NCBI GenBank assembly: GCA_017631775.1
Contig: JAGBSQ010000171.1
Coordinates: 1-8,554, forward strand
Origin: Clostridia bacterium
GTDB taxonomy: Bacteria; Bacillota_A; Clostridia; Oscillospirales; CAG-272
Direction of reading: 5' to 3'
Length of the DNA stretch: 8,554 bases
Shown: piece by piece, positions 1-7,358 of the stretch
Position numbering within the stretch: the stretch's first letter is position 1
Layout of the letters: each line of letters begins with the position of its first letter
Notes under the pieces: model-generated
What the model saw: only the letters and a program-made list of their open reading frames with translations
Told to the model about the DNA's origin: nothing
Databases searched by the model: none
Position numbers and translations under genes: made by a program

Positions 1-783
1 GAAGAGGAAGAAGAAACCGTCGAGGAAGAAACCGTCGAAGCGATTGCAGAAGTCGAAGAGGAAACTCCTACCCAAGAGCCTGAGGTTGAAGAGAGCGAAG
101 AGATCGAAGAAGAAACCGAAGAGGTTGTAGAAGAATATTTTGAGGAGACCGTTGAGGAAGAAGCTCCCGAAGAGGTCGAAGAAGAGTACTACGAAGAAAT
201 CGTTTACGAAGAGGTTCCCGAAGAGGAAACCGAGGAAGAGTATTACGAAGAAATCGTTTACGAAGAGGTTCCCGAAGAGGAAACCGAAGAAGAGTACTAC
301 GAGGAGATCGTTTACGAAGAGGTTCCCGAAGAGGAAACCGAAGAAGAGTATTACGAAGAAATCGTTTACGAAGAGGTTCCCGAGGAGGAAGCTGAAGAAG
401 AGTACTACGAAGAAGAATTCGAAGAAGTCTATGAGGACGAAGAATTCGAAGAGGTTTACGAAGAAGTTTACGAAGAGGTTTATGAAGAAGAGGAAGAGGT
501 AGAGGAGGTTGAAGAGGAACCGGCTCCTGCTCCCGCGCCCCAGCCTGCAAGCGACGTTGTTCTTTTGGACGTATGCGTATTTGACGACTACTTTGATAAC
601 GGCGCTATCGTTAACCTTGAGACCCTCAAGCAAGTGGGTCTTGCTCCCGAGAGTGCTACTCGCCTCAAGGTTTATGCAACCGGCGAGCTCAAGGGTCAGT
701 TCACCGTTGAGGCAAACCACTTTACCCTCGATGCTATCAAGGCCATTGGCGATGCCGACGGCGACTCTATTATGATTCGTTGA
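1..783 (+). CDS. Acidic Glu/Tyr-repeat protein with C-terminal ribosomal uL15-like domain (5' partial)
   Basis: The reading frame is open from the first base, so the N-terminus lies outside the window; 260 residues are visible. Residues 1 to about 173 are overwhelmingly Glu with Tyr, Val and Phe, and include four 18-residue repeats. A Pro-Ala linker (about 174-184) follows. Residues 185-260 form a normal-composition domain containing GAIVNLETLKQVGL, LKVYATGELKGQFTVEA and HFTLDAIKAI. This order matches the C-terminal half of ribosomal protein uL15 (typically NxxxLxxxGLI, KVLGNGEL, LTVKAHxFS, then a terminal helix). It is unlikely to be the real ribosomal L15: that protein is short and basic, sits in the ribosomal operon, and has no acidic arm. 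The function is unknown. Location depends on the unseen N-terminus; cytoplasmic is my guess. It is probably co-transcribed with the next gene, whose Shine-Dalgarno overlaps this stop codon. The acidic part resembles the tail of the downstream product. I am confident it is coding and fairly confident of the L15-like fold. Confidence 0.85.
   Translation, partial: EEEEETVEEETVEAIAEVEEETPTQEPEVEESEEIEEETEEVVEEYFEETVEEEAPEEVEEEYYEEIVYEEVPEEETEEEYYEEIVYEEVPEEETEEEYYEEIVYEEVPEEETEEEYYEEIVYEEVPEEEAEEEYYEEEFEEVYEDEEFEEVYEEVYEEVYEEEEEVEEVEEEPAPAPAPQPASDVVLLDVCVFDDYFDNGAIVNLETLKQVGLAPESATRLKVYATGELKGQFTVEANHFTLDAIKAIGDADGDSIMIR
178..393 (+). repeat. Four tandem 54-bp repeats encoding an 18-residue acidic unit
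   Basis: Units lie at 178-231, 232-285, 286-339 and 340-393. Each encodes EEEYYEEIVYEEVPEEET, except that the last Thr is Ala in unit 4. The DNA differences among units 1-3 are only GAA/GAG and TAC/TAT swaps, and unit 4 adds the Thr-to-Ala change. A fifth, degenerate copy starts at 394 and drifts into shorter EEFEEVY/EEVYEEVY-like units up to about 489. The length is a whole number of codons, so copy number could change without a frameshift. Confidence 0.95.
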
Positions 784-791
784 AAGGAGGA
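783..791 (+). promoter_or_regulatory. Ribosome binding site that fixes the start of the surface protein
   Basis: AAAGGAGGA is a near-perfect Shine-Dalgarno, nine bases before ATG at 801. It shares its first A with the TGA stop of the upstream gene. This selects ATG 801 over the in-frame TTG at 780, which lies upstream of the site itself, and over ATG 807, which is less well spaced. The arrangement favours translation of both genes from one transcript. Confidence 0.9.
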
Positions 792-800
792 ACAGTATCA

Positions 801-3800
801 ATGAAAATGACAAAAAAATCTTTTGCACAAAGAGCGGTACTGTTGCTTGCTTTCGTTCTTATGTTCACGTGCATTGCGGCAACCGCCGTTATGGCAGGCG
901 ATCCCACCGAAACCCTGGTGTTCACCTTTGATGCCGAGGCCTGCTCGGTTGTTTTGGAATACACCGGAGCCACCGAGCCCGTAAAAATGGAGAGCGGCGT
1001 AGCCGTTGACATTCCTTACGGTGCACGCGTTACGGTTACCGTAACCCCCAAGCTTGGTTATCGTGTTGTTGATATTCAAAATGCAGATAACGGCAACTCC
1101 ATCAAGCAACCCAATGCCGCTATTTACACAAAGGCAAGCTTTCTTGAGTCCTTGCGCGGCGTTGTTCTTTGCGAAACCAGCGTTTTTGACGTTGTGTTTG
1201 AAACCGGTGAGGTTCTTTACCAACCCGTCAGTGGCAACATGGCAGAATTGACCGGCTTGAAGTACTACTATCAAAAGCCCGATCAACTCACCGTCCTTCC
1301 CGAGGTAGCACGCTCCGGTTACAAGTTCGACCATTGGCAAGTTATTAAGGCTGACGGCAGCGAGCTGCAAAAGATCGCTACCAAAAACGAGGATAACAAA
1401 TACTACATTCCCTCCGAGATCATCAGCGAGGAAATGGTAAACAGCGGCAAGATCTACCTGCACGCAGTATTCGTTCCCGAAACCTACGAGGTGATTCGTC
1501 ACGATAAGGCGTATGACGTTACCGCAGGCACCACCATCAAGCATTTGGGCACCTACGTTGGTCAAATGGCTATGGATAAGCTTGTTTCCGCTCTGACACA
1601 AATGGGAGATGACGGTGACTCCACCGATCCCTCCAACCCCTATCTCAACTACAAGAGCTATATCGGCTACAAACTGTTCGTAAGCGGCGATTACCCGCAA
1701 AAGAACATTACCATTCCCACCGAGAGCAACAACCCCAACACCTTTGAGCGTTGGTATTTGCCCATCGTTTACGCGCTGAATTATCAACTCTCCGGCGGTA
1801 GCCTCCCCGAGGGCGCACCCACAACCTACACCTACGATGCTTACACCGCTATTCTGCAACCCACCCGCAGAGGTTATCAGTTTATGGGTTGGAGAGTGAT
1901 CATAGACGACGTTTTGGTAAGTGAGACCTCCAAGGATTTCGTTCTCGGCAACGAGGGCGTTAACAATGCAAAATATGCCGCACAAAACGAAGAGATCGTT
2001 CTTGAGGCTATTTGGCAAGCCGAAACCTACAACATCACCTACAACTGGGGCGCTTCTGCCGATCTGATTGCAAACAAAAACGATTTGATTGGTAACTACG
2101 GCAGCTTCGAGTTCGATAAGGTGACCTTTATTCCCAATCCCGTTCGCGCAGGCTACACCTTTAAGGGTTGGACGCTCACCTACACCAACGGTGACGAAGC
2201 ACCTGCCAATGCAGGCCTTGCAGCAGCCACCGGTGGCTACAACCTCGACGGCTCTCTCCACGCGCAGGAAATCACCCTGACCGCATCTTGGGAGGTTGAG
2301 GTCTACAACGTAACCCTTGGCGGCCAAGAAGATGCTCCCGACGGTTACACCACCGCAATTCCCGGTGTTCAATTTGATGCACCCCTTTCCATCCCCGGCG
2401 GAGTGGTCATCGTTCCCGCAAGAGAGGGTTACACCTTTGACGGTTACTGGAGCGCACCCAACGGTGGCGGCAAGCAGTATATCGACAAAAACGGTAACAG
2501 CGTTTGTGACGTTTGGGATCTCGACGGCGAAAACGGAGAGGCTACTCTCTGGGCTAAGTGGGTCATCAATCAATACACCATCACCATCAATCCCGTACAA
2601 AAGATTCCCGCAGGCAAAGAGGTTATCATCACCCTTTACGTTGGCAGCACCTCCATCGCTTATACCGGTGATGCGATCCAGCTTGATTACAAAACCGAGT
2701 TCTACGTAGTCATTACCATGCCCGTAGGCTACGAGATCGTTGAATGGAACATTGGCGACTTTACCACCAACGGCAACGTTTACACCTCCCCGATGCTCAC
2801 TGTTGGGGCCCAGGATATGACCCTGAGCACCATGGCAAGACCTTCGGCTCCTGTTCTTGGCAATCACGTGTCCTCCATTCGTCCCACATCCGATACCGAA
2901 ATCAAGATTCTCTTTGCAGACGCCAACGTGGCAGGTCTTTACGAGGTTGCCATCTCCCTTGACGGCAACGTAGCAAACCTTGCTGCCGATGCATGGACCT
3001 CGATCACACAAGGCCAAAACCAATTCCTGTTCAGCGGTCTGCAACCCGGTACCAACTATTACGTGTTCATCCGTCTTAAGGAGACCACCGAGACCTACAG
3101 CGGTATTGCGCTGGTTCAAAAGGTGTTGACCGAATACGACGAATACGTAGAATTTGTAGTTGGCCAACTCAACGGCATGATCACCGACAATGACGGTGCA
3201 ATTGCAAACGGTGTTATTCAAGATACCATCAATCAAATTGACGAGTTGAGAAACTCCGAAACATTGCCCGATAACTTCTATCAATTGGTTCAAGAGCTGA
3301 TTGCTGCAGTAGAAGCAAAATTGGTATTTGCAAGATTCCAAGATAGCAAGATCGCAGCACTTGAGGATCACCGCGACGATTGCATGATGTCCGGCTCCTT
3401 TAGTCCCGAAAACAAGACTCTCCTTAACCAGCTCTGCGCCGAGGCAGTTGCCGCTATTTCCGCAGCAACCACCGAGGAAGAGATTGAAAACATCTTTGGC
3501 ACCGCAAAGGATTCTATGAAGGCGGTTCCCGTAACCTACCTTTACGATGCGAGCGGTGCAATGCAGTTGACCACCCTCTTGGGTCTTGGTCAAGAGAGCG
3601 GCATCACGCTTTCCTCTGTTGCAGATATTAAGGCTTTGCGCCGTGCTATTGCCGATGCCATTGCACAAGGCAACATTACCGCAGGTAGCTTTATTACCCT
3701 TGAGGAAGCAACCAAGCTTTTGAATGCTCTTGATACCGTAGCGGCATACAACTTTAGCTTGATCAACGTTCAAATCATTGATGGCGACGTATTTACACTT

Positions 3801-4922
3801 CGCCTCACCATTCCCGAAACACTCATCGGCCGCACCGGCCTGCAGGTAGCTTACTTTAACGCGGCAACCGGCATGCTCGAGCTGCTTGAAACCACCGTTG
3901 AGGGCAACGTTATCGTGTTTAAGGCAAGCCAAATCACCGATTTTGTTATTCTTGCCGATCCCACGGTCGATCTCACCGCACCTATTATTGCGCTTGGTGC
4001 AATTCTGTTGTGTCAACTCATTGCCATTGCATTTGTACTCATCAGCCGCAGCAAGGCTAAGAGCTCCGTAATGCATGCAGGCATAGCATTCCCCGTAATG
4101 CTCACCATCCACTTCTTGCCCGTGGCCAATGCCGAGCTAATTGCACTTGGCTTGTGCGCCGCAGTTGTTGTGGCACAAATCGTGCTGATGTGGCTGCTTA
4201 TCTCCTCCGGCATGATCCGCGTTTTCAAAATCAAGAGAACCGCACCGCAAGAGCAACCCGTAACTGCCGTTGTTCGCGAAGAGGATCTGCAAGAAGACCC
4301 CTACACCGCGTTTGCAGAAGAAAACGGCGGGGAAGAGGTCGTTGAGGAGGCCGAGGAAGAAATCCTTGAAGAGGAAGCTCCTCAAGAAGAACTTGCAACC
4401 GAAGAAGAGGTTGTAGAAGAGGTTATTGAGGATGACGAATTTGATGCTGAACTCGCAGAGGAGCTCGCGCACGAAGGCGAAGAATTCTTTGGCGGGGAAG
4501 AAGTGATCGAGGAGATCTACGACGACGAAGAGTTCATTGAACAAGCCCCCAACCCTTACTACTCACTTGAAGAGGAGGAGAACGTATATGCGTTTGATGA
4601 AGAGAAAACCGAGCGAGTATCGGATGTGGATACGTCAAATCAGGAGACAGAAGAGACGCCGTATGATAACGACCCCTTTGACGGAGTCTTTGGAGAATCA
4701 CGCGGGGAAGATAGCGCCTCCGACGATGAAGCAGGATATTCGACAGATGAATATGAGAACACAGGAGCGTACGAATACGCCGATGAAGAGAATGCCCAGA
4801 CCGAGGATGTTGACAGAGAAACGCCAAGCAGTCAGGGATCGGTTGATCCGTATGCATACGTCGTAAACGACGAAACAGAGGAAGCTTTTGAGGAAGACGA
4901 TCTGTATCGCTACGACGAATAA
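801..4922 (+). CDS. Secreted multi-domain InlB-repeat surface protein with three membrane helices and acidic cytoplasmic tail
   Basis: The product has 1373 residues. Residues 1-32 are a signal peptide: basic start, hydrophobic core, likely cleavage after AVMA. Residues about 33-150 are beta-rich and resemble a divergent InlB repeat (GYRVVDIQ). Four InlB-type modules follow, marked by GYKFDHW (173), GYQFMGW (358), GYTFKGW (451) and GYTFDGYW (543). A further divergent module covers about 591-680 (GYEIVEW). An Fn3-like domain spans about 681-778 (LQPGTNYYVFIRLKET). Residues about 780-910 are mostly helical, and 911-1056 form a beta domain ending in TDFVILAD. Hydrophobic segments at about 1060-1081, 1090-1109 and 1112-1136 are likely membrane helices. 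With a cleaved signal peptide, three crossings put the beta modules outside and the Glu/Asp-rich tail (about 1139-1373) inside. No LPXTG sorting signal is visible. InlB-type modules are common in surface adhesins, so adhesion or wall contact is plausible, but the partner is unknown. Codon use changes in the last 104 codons. It is the second gene of its operon. Confidence 0.9.
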   Translation: MKMTKKSFAQRAVLLLAFVLMFTCIAATAVMAGDPTETLVFTFDAEACSVVLEYTGATEPVKMESGVAVDIPYGARVTVTVTPKLGYRVVDIQNADNGNSIKQPNAAIYTKASFLESLRGVVLCETSVFDVVFETGEVLYQPVSGNMAELTGLKYYYQKPDQLTVLPEVARSGYKFDHWQVIKADGSELQKIATKNEDNKYYIPSEIISEEMVNSGKIYLHAVFVPETYEVIRHDKAYDVTAGTTIKHLGTYVGQMAMDKLVSALTQMGDDGDSTDPSNPYLNYKSYIGYKLFVSGDYPQKNITIPTESNNPNTFERWYLPIVYALNYQLSGGSLPEGAPTTYTYDAYTAILQPTRRGYQFMGWRVIIDDVLVSETSKDFVLGNEGVNNAKYAAQNEEIVLEAIWQAETYNITYNWGASADLIANKNDLIGNYGSFEFDKVTFIPNPVRAGYTFKGWTLTYTNGDEAPANAGLAAATGGYNLDGSLHAQEITLTASWEVEVYNVTLGGQEDAPDGYTTAIPGVQFDAPLSIPGGVVIVPAREGYTFDGYWSAPNGGGKQYIDKNGNSVCDVWDLDGENGEATLWAKWVINQYTITINPVQKIPAGKEVIITLYVGSTSIAYTGDAIQLDYKTEFYVVITMPVGYEIVEWNIGDFTTNGNVYTSPMLTVGAQDMTLSTMARPSAPVLGNHVSSIRPTSDTEIKILFADANVAGLYEVAISLDGNVANLAADAWTSITQGQNQFLFSGLQPGTNYYVFIRLKETTETYSGIALVQKVLTEYDEYVEFVVGQLNGMITDNDGAIANGVIQDTINQIDELRNSETLPDNFYQLVQELIAAVEAKLVFARFQDSKIAALEDHRDDCMMSGSFSPENKTLLNQLCAEAVAAISAATTEEEIENIFGTAKDSMKAVPVTYLYDASGAMQLTTLLGLGQESGITLSSVADIKALRRAIADAIAQGNITAGSFITLEEATKLLNALDTVAAYNFSLINVQIIDGDVFTLRLTIPETLIGRTGLQVAYFNAATGMLELLETTVEGNVIVFKASQITDFVILADPTVDLTAPIIALGAILLCQLIAIAFVLISRSKAKSSVMHAGIAFPVMLTIHFLPVANAELIALGLCAAVVVAQIVLMWLLISSGMIRVFKIKRTAPQEQPVTAVVREEDLQEDPYTAFAEENGGEEVVEEAEEEILEEEAPQEELATEEEVVEEVIEDDEFDAELAEELAHEGEEFFGGEEVIEEIYDDEEFIEQAPNPYYSLEEEENVYAFDEEKTERVSDVDTSNQETEETPYDNDPFDGVFGESRGEDSASDDEAGYSTDEYENTGAYEYADEENAQTEDVDRETPSSQGSVDPYAYVVNDETEEAFEEDDLYRYDE
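1281..2564 (+). repeat. Protein-level repeat region: four InlB/Listeria-Bacteroides-type modules
   Basis: Each module has a beta hairpin, then a Gly-aromatic-x-Phe-x-x-Trp signature, a variable loop, and a closing strand. Closing strands read IYLHAVFVPE, EEIVLEAIWQAE, EITLTASWEVE and EATLWAKWV. Spacing between signatures is irregular (about 185, 93 and 92 residues) because about 90 extra residues lie between modules 1 and 2. The modules are divergent in DNA, so this is an old protein repeat rather than a recent duplication. Family assignment (Flg_new / InlB B-repeat) is from motif recognition. Confidence 0.75.
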
Positions 4923-4948
4923 TTTGCAATTTTCAAAAACAAAATTTT

Positions 4949-4980
4949 CCCCCAACGGTCCTCCGTTGGGGGATTTGTTT
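4949..4980 (+). terminator. Rho-independent terminator after the surface protein gene
   Basis: CCCCCAACGG (4949-4958) pairs with CCGTTGGGGG (4963-4972) across a TCCT loop, and T4948 with A4973 can extend the stem. The tract ATTTGTTTTG follows. It starts 26 bases after the TAA. The A/T-rich left flank might let it work on the other strand too, but no - strand gene ends here. The rest of the intergenic space to 5063 shows only A/T-rich sequence and weak short inverted repeats. Confidence 0.85.
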
Positions 4981-5063
4981 TGCCAAAAATGCTTGCCACC
5001 TTTAAAAAAACACACTTTTTGCGGCAAAACCTGCCAAGGGAGTGTTTGTTTTCCTAAATTCTA

Positions 5064-5092
5064 TTTACAAATGATAAAATTTATGTTATACT
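5064..5092 (+). promoter_or_regulatory. Sigma-A-type promoter with extended -10 for the transporter operon
   Basis: TTTACA (5064-5069) is separated by exactly 17 bases from TATACT (5087-5092). TG at 5084-5085 gives an extended -10. Transcription would start near 5098-5100, leaving a leader of about 40 bases before ATG 5138. No operator-like palindrome is obvious in the core, so expression may be constitutive. Confidence 0.75.
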
Positions 5093-5137
5093 AAAGGGGC
5101 ATAATTATATGTAATCTTTTTTTGAGAGGAAACCGCT

Positions 5138-6538
5138 ATGAAGCTCAACTACAAACGCGTGCTGTTTGTTGGAATGGCGTTCTTTTTGATTTCGGCATTC
5201 TGGCAAGCATACGATGCAATCGTTCCGCTTATTTTGACCAACCACTTTGGTTTGCCGCAAACCGTTTCCGGCACAGTAATGTCCATCGACAACGTTCTTG
5301 CTGTGTTTATGCTCCCCCTCTTTGGTGCTCTCTCCGATAGAGTAAACACTCGCTTTGGCAAGCGCACCCCCTTTATTCTCATTGGCTCTATTATTGCCAT
5401 GATCTCCTTTGTTGCTCTTACCTTTATCGATAACTATCAACTCGCACAGGTAGTGGCAGCAGGCATTCCCGAATTTGCACAAACGGCCGCAACCGATGAG
5501 GAAATTCGCAAACTCACGGTTGAGCTCACCATTGCCAACCCCGCACCCTTCCTTGGCTTTATCGGCAGCCTTTTGATCGTTTTGATCGCTATGGCAACCT
5601 TCCGCTCTCCTGCAGTGGCGCTGATGCCCGACGTTACCGTAAAGCCTCTCCGTTCCAAGGCAAACGCTATTATCAACCTCACCGGCACCGCAGGCGGTAT
5701 TTTCGTGCTTGTGCTCGGCATGGTATTTGCAACCTCTAAAAACCACTACATGCAATACACCGGTTACGTTGTAGCGGTTGTAGCCATTATGCTTGCAGGT
5801 CTTATCGTCTTCCTTCTCACCGTTAGAGAAAAGAAATGGGCAGAGGAAATGGAAGCCGAGTCGATCCGCCTCGGTCTTGAAGAGACCAAAGAAGAAGAGA
5901 ACACCGAGCCCACCGAAAAGCGCAAGCTTTCCAAGGCAGAATTCGGCTCCTTGCTTCTCATTTTGGCATCTGTTGCACTTTGGTACGTAGGTTACAACTC
6001 CATCACCAGTAAATATTCGGTATACGCTACCAATATTCTCGGCTTTGACTTTAACTTCACCCTCATCATTGCGCAAGCGGCGGCTATCGTTTCTTACATT
6101 CCCGTAGGTATGATTGCCTCCAAGATTGGTAGAAAGAAGACCATTTTGGCAGGTATCATTCTGCTTGCATCTGCCTTCTTTATCGGCAACTTTATCACCC
6201 CCACCACTCCCGAGCTTGTTATGTACCCCGTATTCATTCTTGCAGGCATTGGTTGGGCAACGATTAACGTAAACTCCTTCCCGATGGTTGTTGAGCTTGC
6301 AAAGGGCGGCGATATTGGCAAGTACACCGGCTACTACTATACCGCATCTATGTCCGCACAAATCGTAGCGCCCATTCTCTCCGGCTTCCTCTATGACCTC
6401 ATTGGTATGCGCTATGTATTCTTTGCATTTGGTACCATCTTTGTTTTGTTCTCCTTTGTAACCATGTTCTTTGTAAAGCATGGCGACTCCAAGGTGATTG
6501 AAAAGAAGGACCTGCTCGAGCAACTCGACGTTGATTGA
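5138..6538 (+). CDS. Major facilitator transporter, SLC45/GPH sugar:cation symporter-like
   Basis: This is a 466-residue polytopic membrane protein with about 12 predicted helices. The loop 2-3 motif GALSDRVNTRFGKRTPF (63-79) and its partner GMIASKIGRKKTILAG (324-339) mark the two MFS halves. PDVTVKPLRSKANA (164-177), GIGWATINVNSFPMVVELA (370-388) and TGYYYTASMSAQIVAPILSG (397-416) resemble the SLC45-like/GPH group, whose known members move sucrose or other sugars with a cation. A charged loop (about 230-268) joins the halves, and an unusually long loop (about 96-137) probably faces outward between helices 3 and 4. Start ATG 5138 follows a GAGAGGA ribosome binding site by seven bases. It is the first gene of an operon with the phosphodiesterase six bases downstream. 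Substrate and direction cannot be read from sequence; a glycerol- or sugar-phosphodiester-related compound is an inference from the partner gene. Confidence 0.9.
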   Translation: MKLNYKRVLFVGMAFFLISAFWQAYDAIVPLILTNHFGLPQTVSGTVMSIDNVLAVFMLPLFGALSDRVNTRFGKRTPFILIGSIIAMISFVALTFIDNYQLAQVVAAGIPEFAQTAATDEEIRKLTVELTIANPAPFLGFIGSLLIVLIAMATFRSPAVALMPDVTVKPLRSKANAIINLTGTAGGIFVLVLGMVFATSKNHYMQYTGYVVAVVAIMLAGLIVFLLTVREKKWAEEMEAESIRLGLEETKEEENTEPTEKRKLSKAEFGSLLLILASVALWYVGYNSITSKYSVYATNILGFDFNFTLIIAQAAAIVSYIPVGMIASKIGRKKTILAGIILLASAFFIGNFITPTTPELVMYPVFILAGIGWATINVNSFPMVVELAKGGDIGKYTGYYYTASMSAQIVAPILSGFLYDLIGMRYVFFAFGTIFVLFSFVTMFFVKHGDSKVIEKKDLLEQLDVD

Positions 6539-6544
6539 TAAAGT

Positions 6545-7354
6545 ATGATAGCATTAGGAATTATCGTATCACTTTTGGTGATACTCACAGCAATTTATTT
6601 TTTGGTTCTTGTTCGCCCTCCCAAAAAGACCAAGCCGCACGAGTGGCTTTTGCGCGACTTTGCGCACAGAGGCCTCCACAACGGCAAGGACGCCCCCGAA
6701 AACTCGCTTGCGGCTTTTGAGGCAGCTTGCCAAAAGGGATACGGCATTGAGCTCGACGTTCAGCTCTCGCGCGATGGCAAGGTCATGGTCTTTCACGATT
6801 ACACCCTCATTCGTATGACGGGCTGCGACAAAAAGCTCGCAGAGCTGGATGCCGAGGAATTGACCAAGCTCACGCTTGGAGAGAGCGACCAAACCGTTCC
6901 CACCTTTGAAGAGGTGCTTGCTTTGGTTGACGGCAGAGTTCCCCTGCTTGTTGAACTCAAGGGCGAGAATTTTGACACCTCACTTTGCAAAAAGGTTGCA
7001 GATCTGCTTCGCACCTACAAGGGCAGATATTGCTTGGAGTCCTTTAACCCTTTGCTCATCGGCAACATGAAAAAGGAATTCCCCGAGGCGTTTTGCGGTC
7101 TGCTTTACACCAACGTGTGCAGAGAAAAGAAAAAGAAATCCGCACTCAATATTGCGCTCACCGCAATGGCGCTCAACGTGGTGGCACGTCCCGACTTTAT
7201 TGCTTTTAACAAAGCAGATAGAGACGCGTTTGCGGTCAAGGTTACCACAAAGCTTTATAAGGCTCCCAAATTTGTTTGGACTGTCAACAAGCAAGAAGAG
7301 CTTGACACCGCCCACCAAAACGGAGAATACCCGATATTTGAAAATATCTTTTAA
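6545..7354 (+). CDS. Membrane-anchored glycerophosphodiester phosphodiesterase (GDPD family)
   Basis: GDPD enzymes hydrolyse glycerophosphodiesters to glycerol 3-phosphate and an alcohol, using a metal ion in a TIM barrel. The product has 269 residues, normal for a single-domain member with an anchor. Residues 2-23 form one hydrophobic helix followed by RPPKKTK; the basic side suggests an inner-face catalytic domain, although an uncleaved-anchor outside orientation cannot be excluded. Family motifs are AHRG (40-43), PENS (51-54), ELDVQLSRDGKVMVFHD (69-85) and VELKG (136-140). H41, E69, D71, H84 and E137 fit the expected catalytic and metal-binding positions. The C-terminus shows VWTVN and ends IFENIF, also typical. 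The start has little Shine-Dalgarno sequence and follows the transporter stop by six bases, so translational coupling is likely. ATG 6545 is kept because later starts would lose the anchor. The physiological substrate is unknown. Confidence 0.92.
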   Translation: MIALGIIVSLLVILTAIYFLVLVRPPKKTKPHEWLLRDFAHRGLHNGKDAPENSLAAFEAACQKGYGIELDVQLSRDGKVMVFHDYTLIRMTGCDKKLAELDAEELTKLTLGESDQTVPTFEEVLALVDGRVPLLVELKGENFDTSLCKKVADLLRTYKGRYCLESFNPLLIGNMKKEFPEAFCGLLYTNVCREKKKKSALNIALTAMALNVVARPDFIAFNKADRDAFAVKVTTKLYKAPKFVWTVNKQEELDTAHQNGEYPIFENIF

Positions 7355-7358
7355 AACA

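Noticed and set aside
1..520. Very strong purine bias on the + strand, which might suggest triplex- or R-loop-forming DNA
   Set aside because: The bias is fully explained by Glu codons (GAA/GAG), and it is interrupted by TAC, GTT, ATC and CCC. No mirror-symmetric polypurine tract was evident.
68..550. Leu/Pro/Arg-rich - strand frame, and a Lys/Arg-rich + strand frame at 140-502, over the acidic repeats
   Set aside because: Both are other-frame readings of the GAA/GAG repeat. Frame 1 continues into a structured C-terminal domain and stops next to a good ribosome site for the following gene, so it is the real one.
780..800. TTG at 780 as the start of the surface protein
   Set aside because: It would place the strong Shine-Dalgarno inside the coding region and add seven residues before the signal peptide. 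ATG 801 has ideal spacing.
798..4112. A 1104-codon open frame on the - strand opposite the surface protein gene
   Set aside because: It is in exact codon register with the + gene, so its stops would come only from TTA, CTA or TCA codons, which that gene avoids. It has no domain sense, being full of Cys/Gly/Val runs, and no plausible ribosome site. It is a codon-bias shadow.
4981..5050. Possible regulatory RNA or riboswitch between the terminator and the transporter promoter
   Set aside because: Only short, imperfect inverted pieces such as GGC/GCC and ACACT/AGTGT are seen, and they lie upstream of the promoter, so they would not be in the transporter leader.
5105..6523. A 472-codon open frame on the - strand opposite the transporter gene
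   Set aside because: It has the same in-register shadow effect; the protein is Cys/His/Gly/Asn-rich with no recognisable family, while the + strand frame is a clear transporter.
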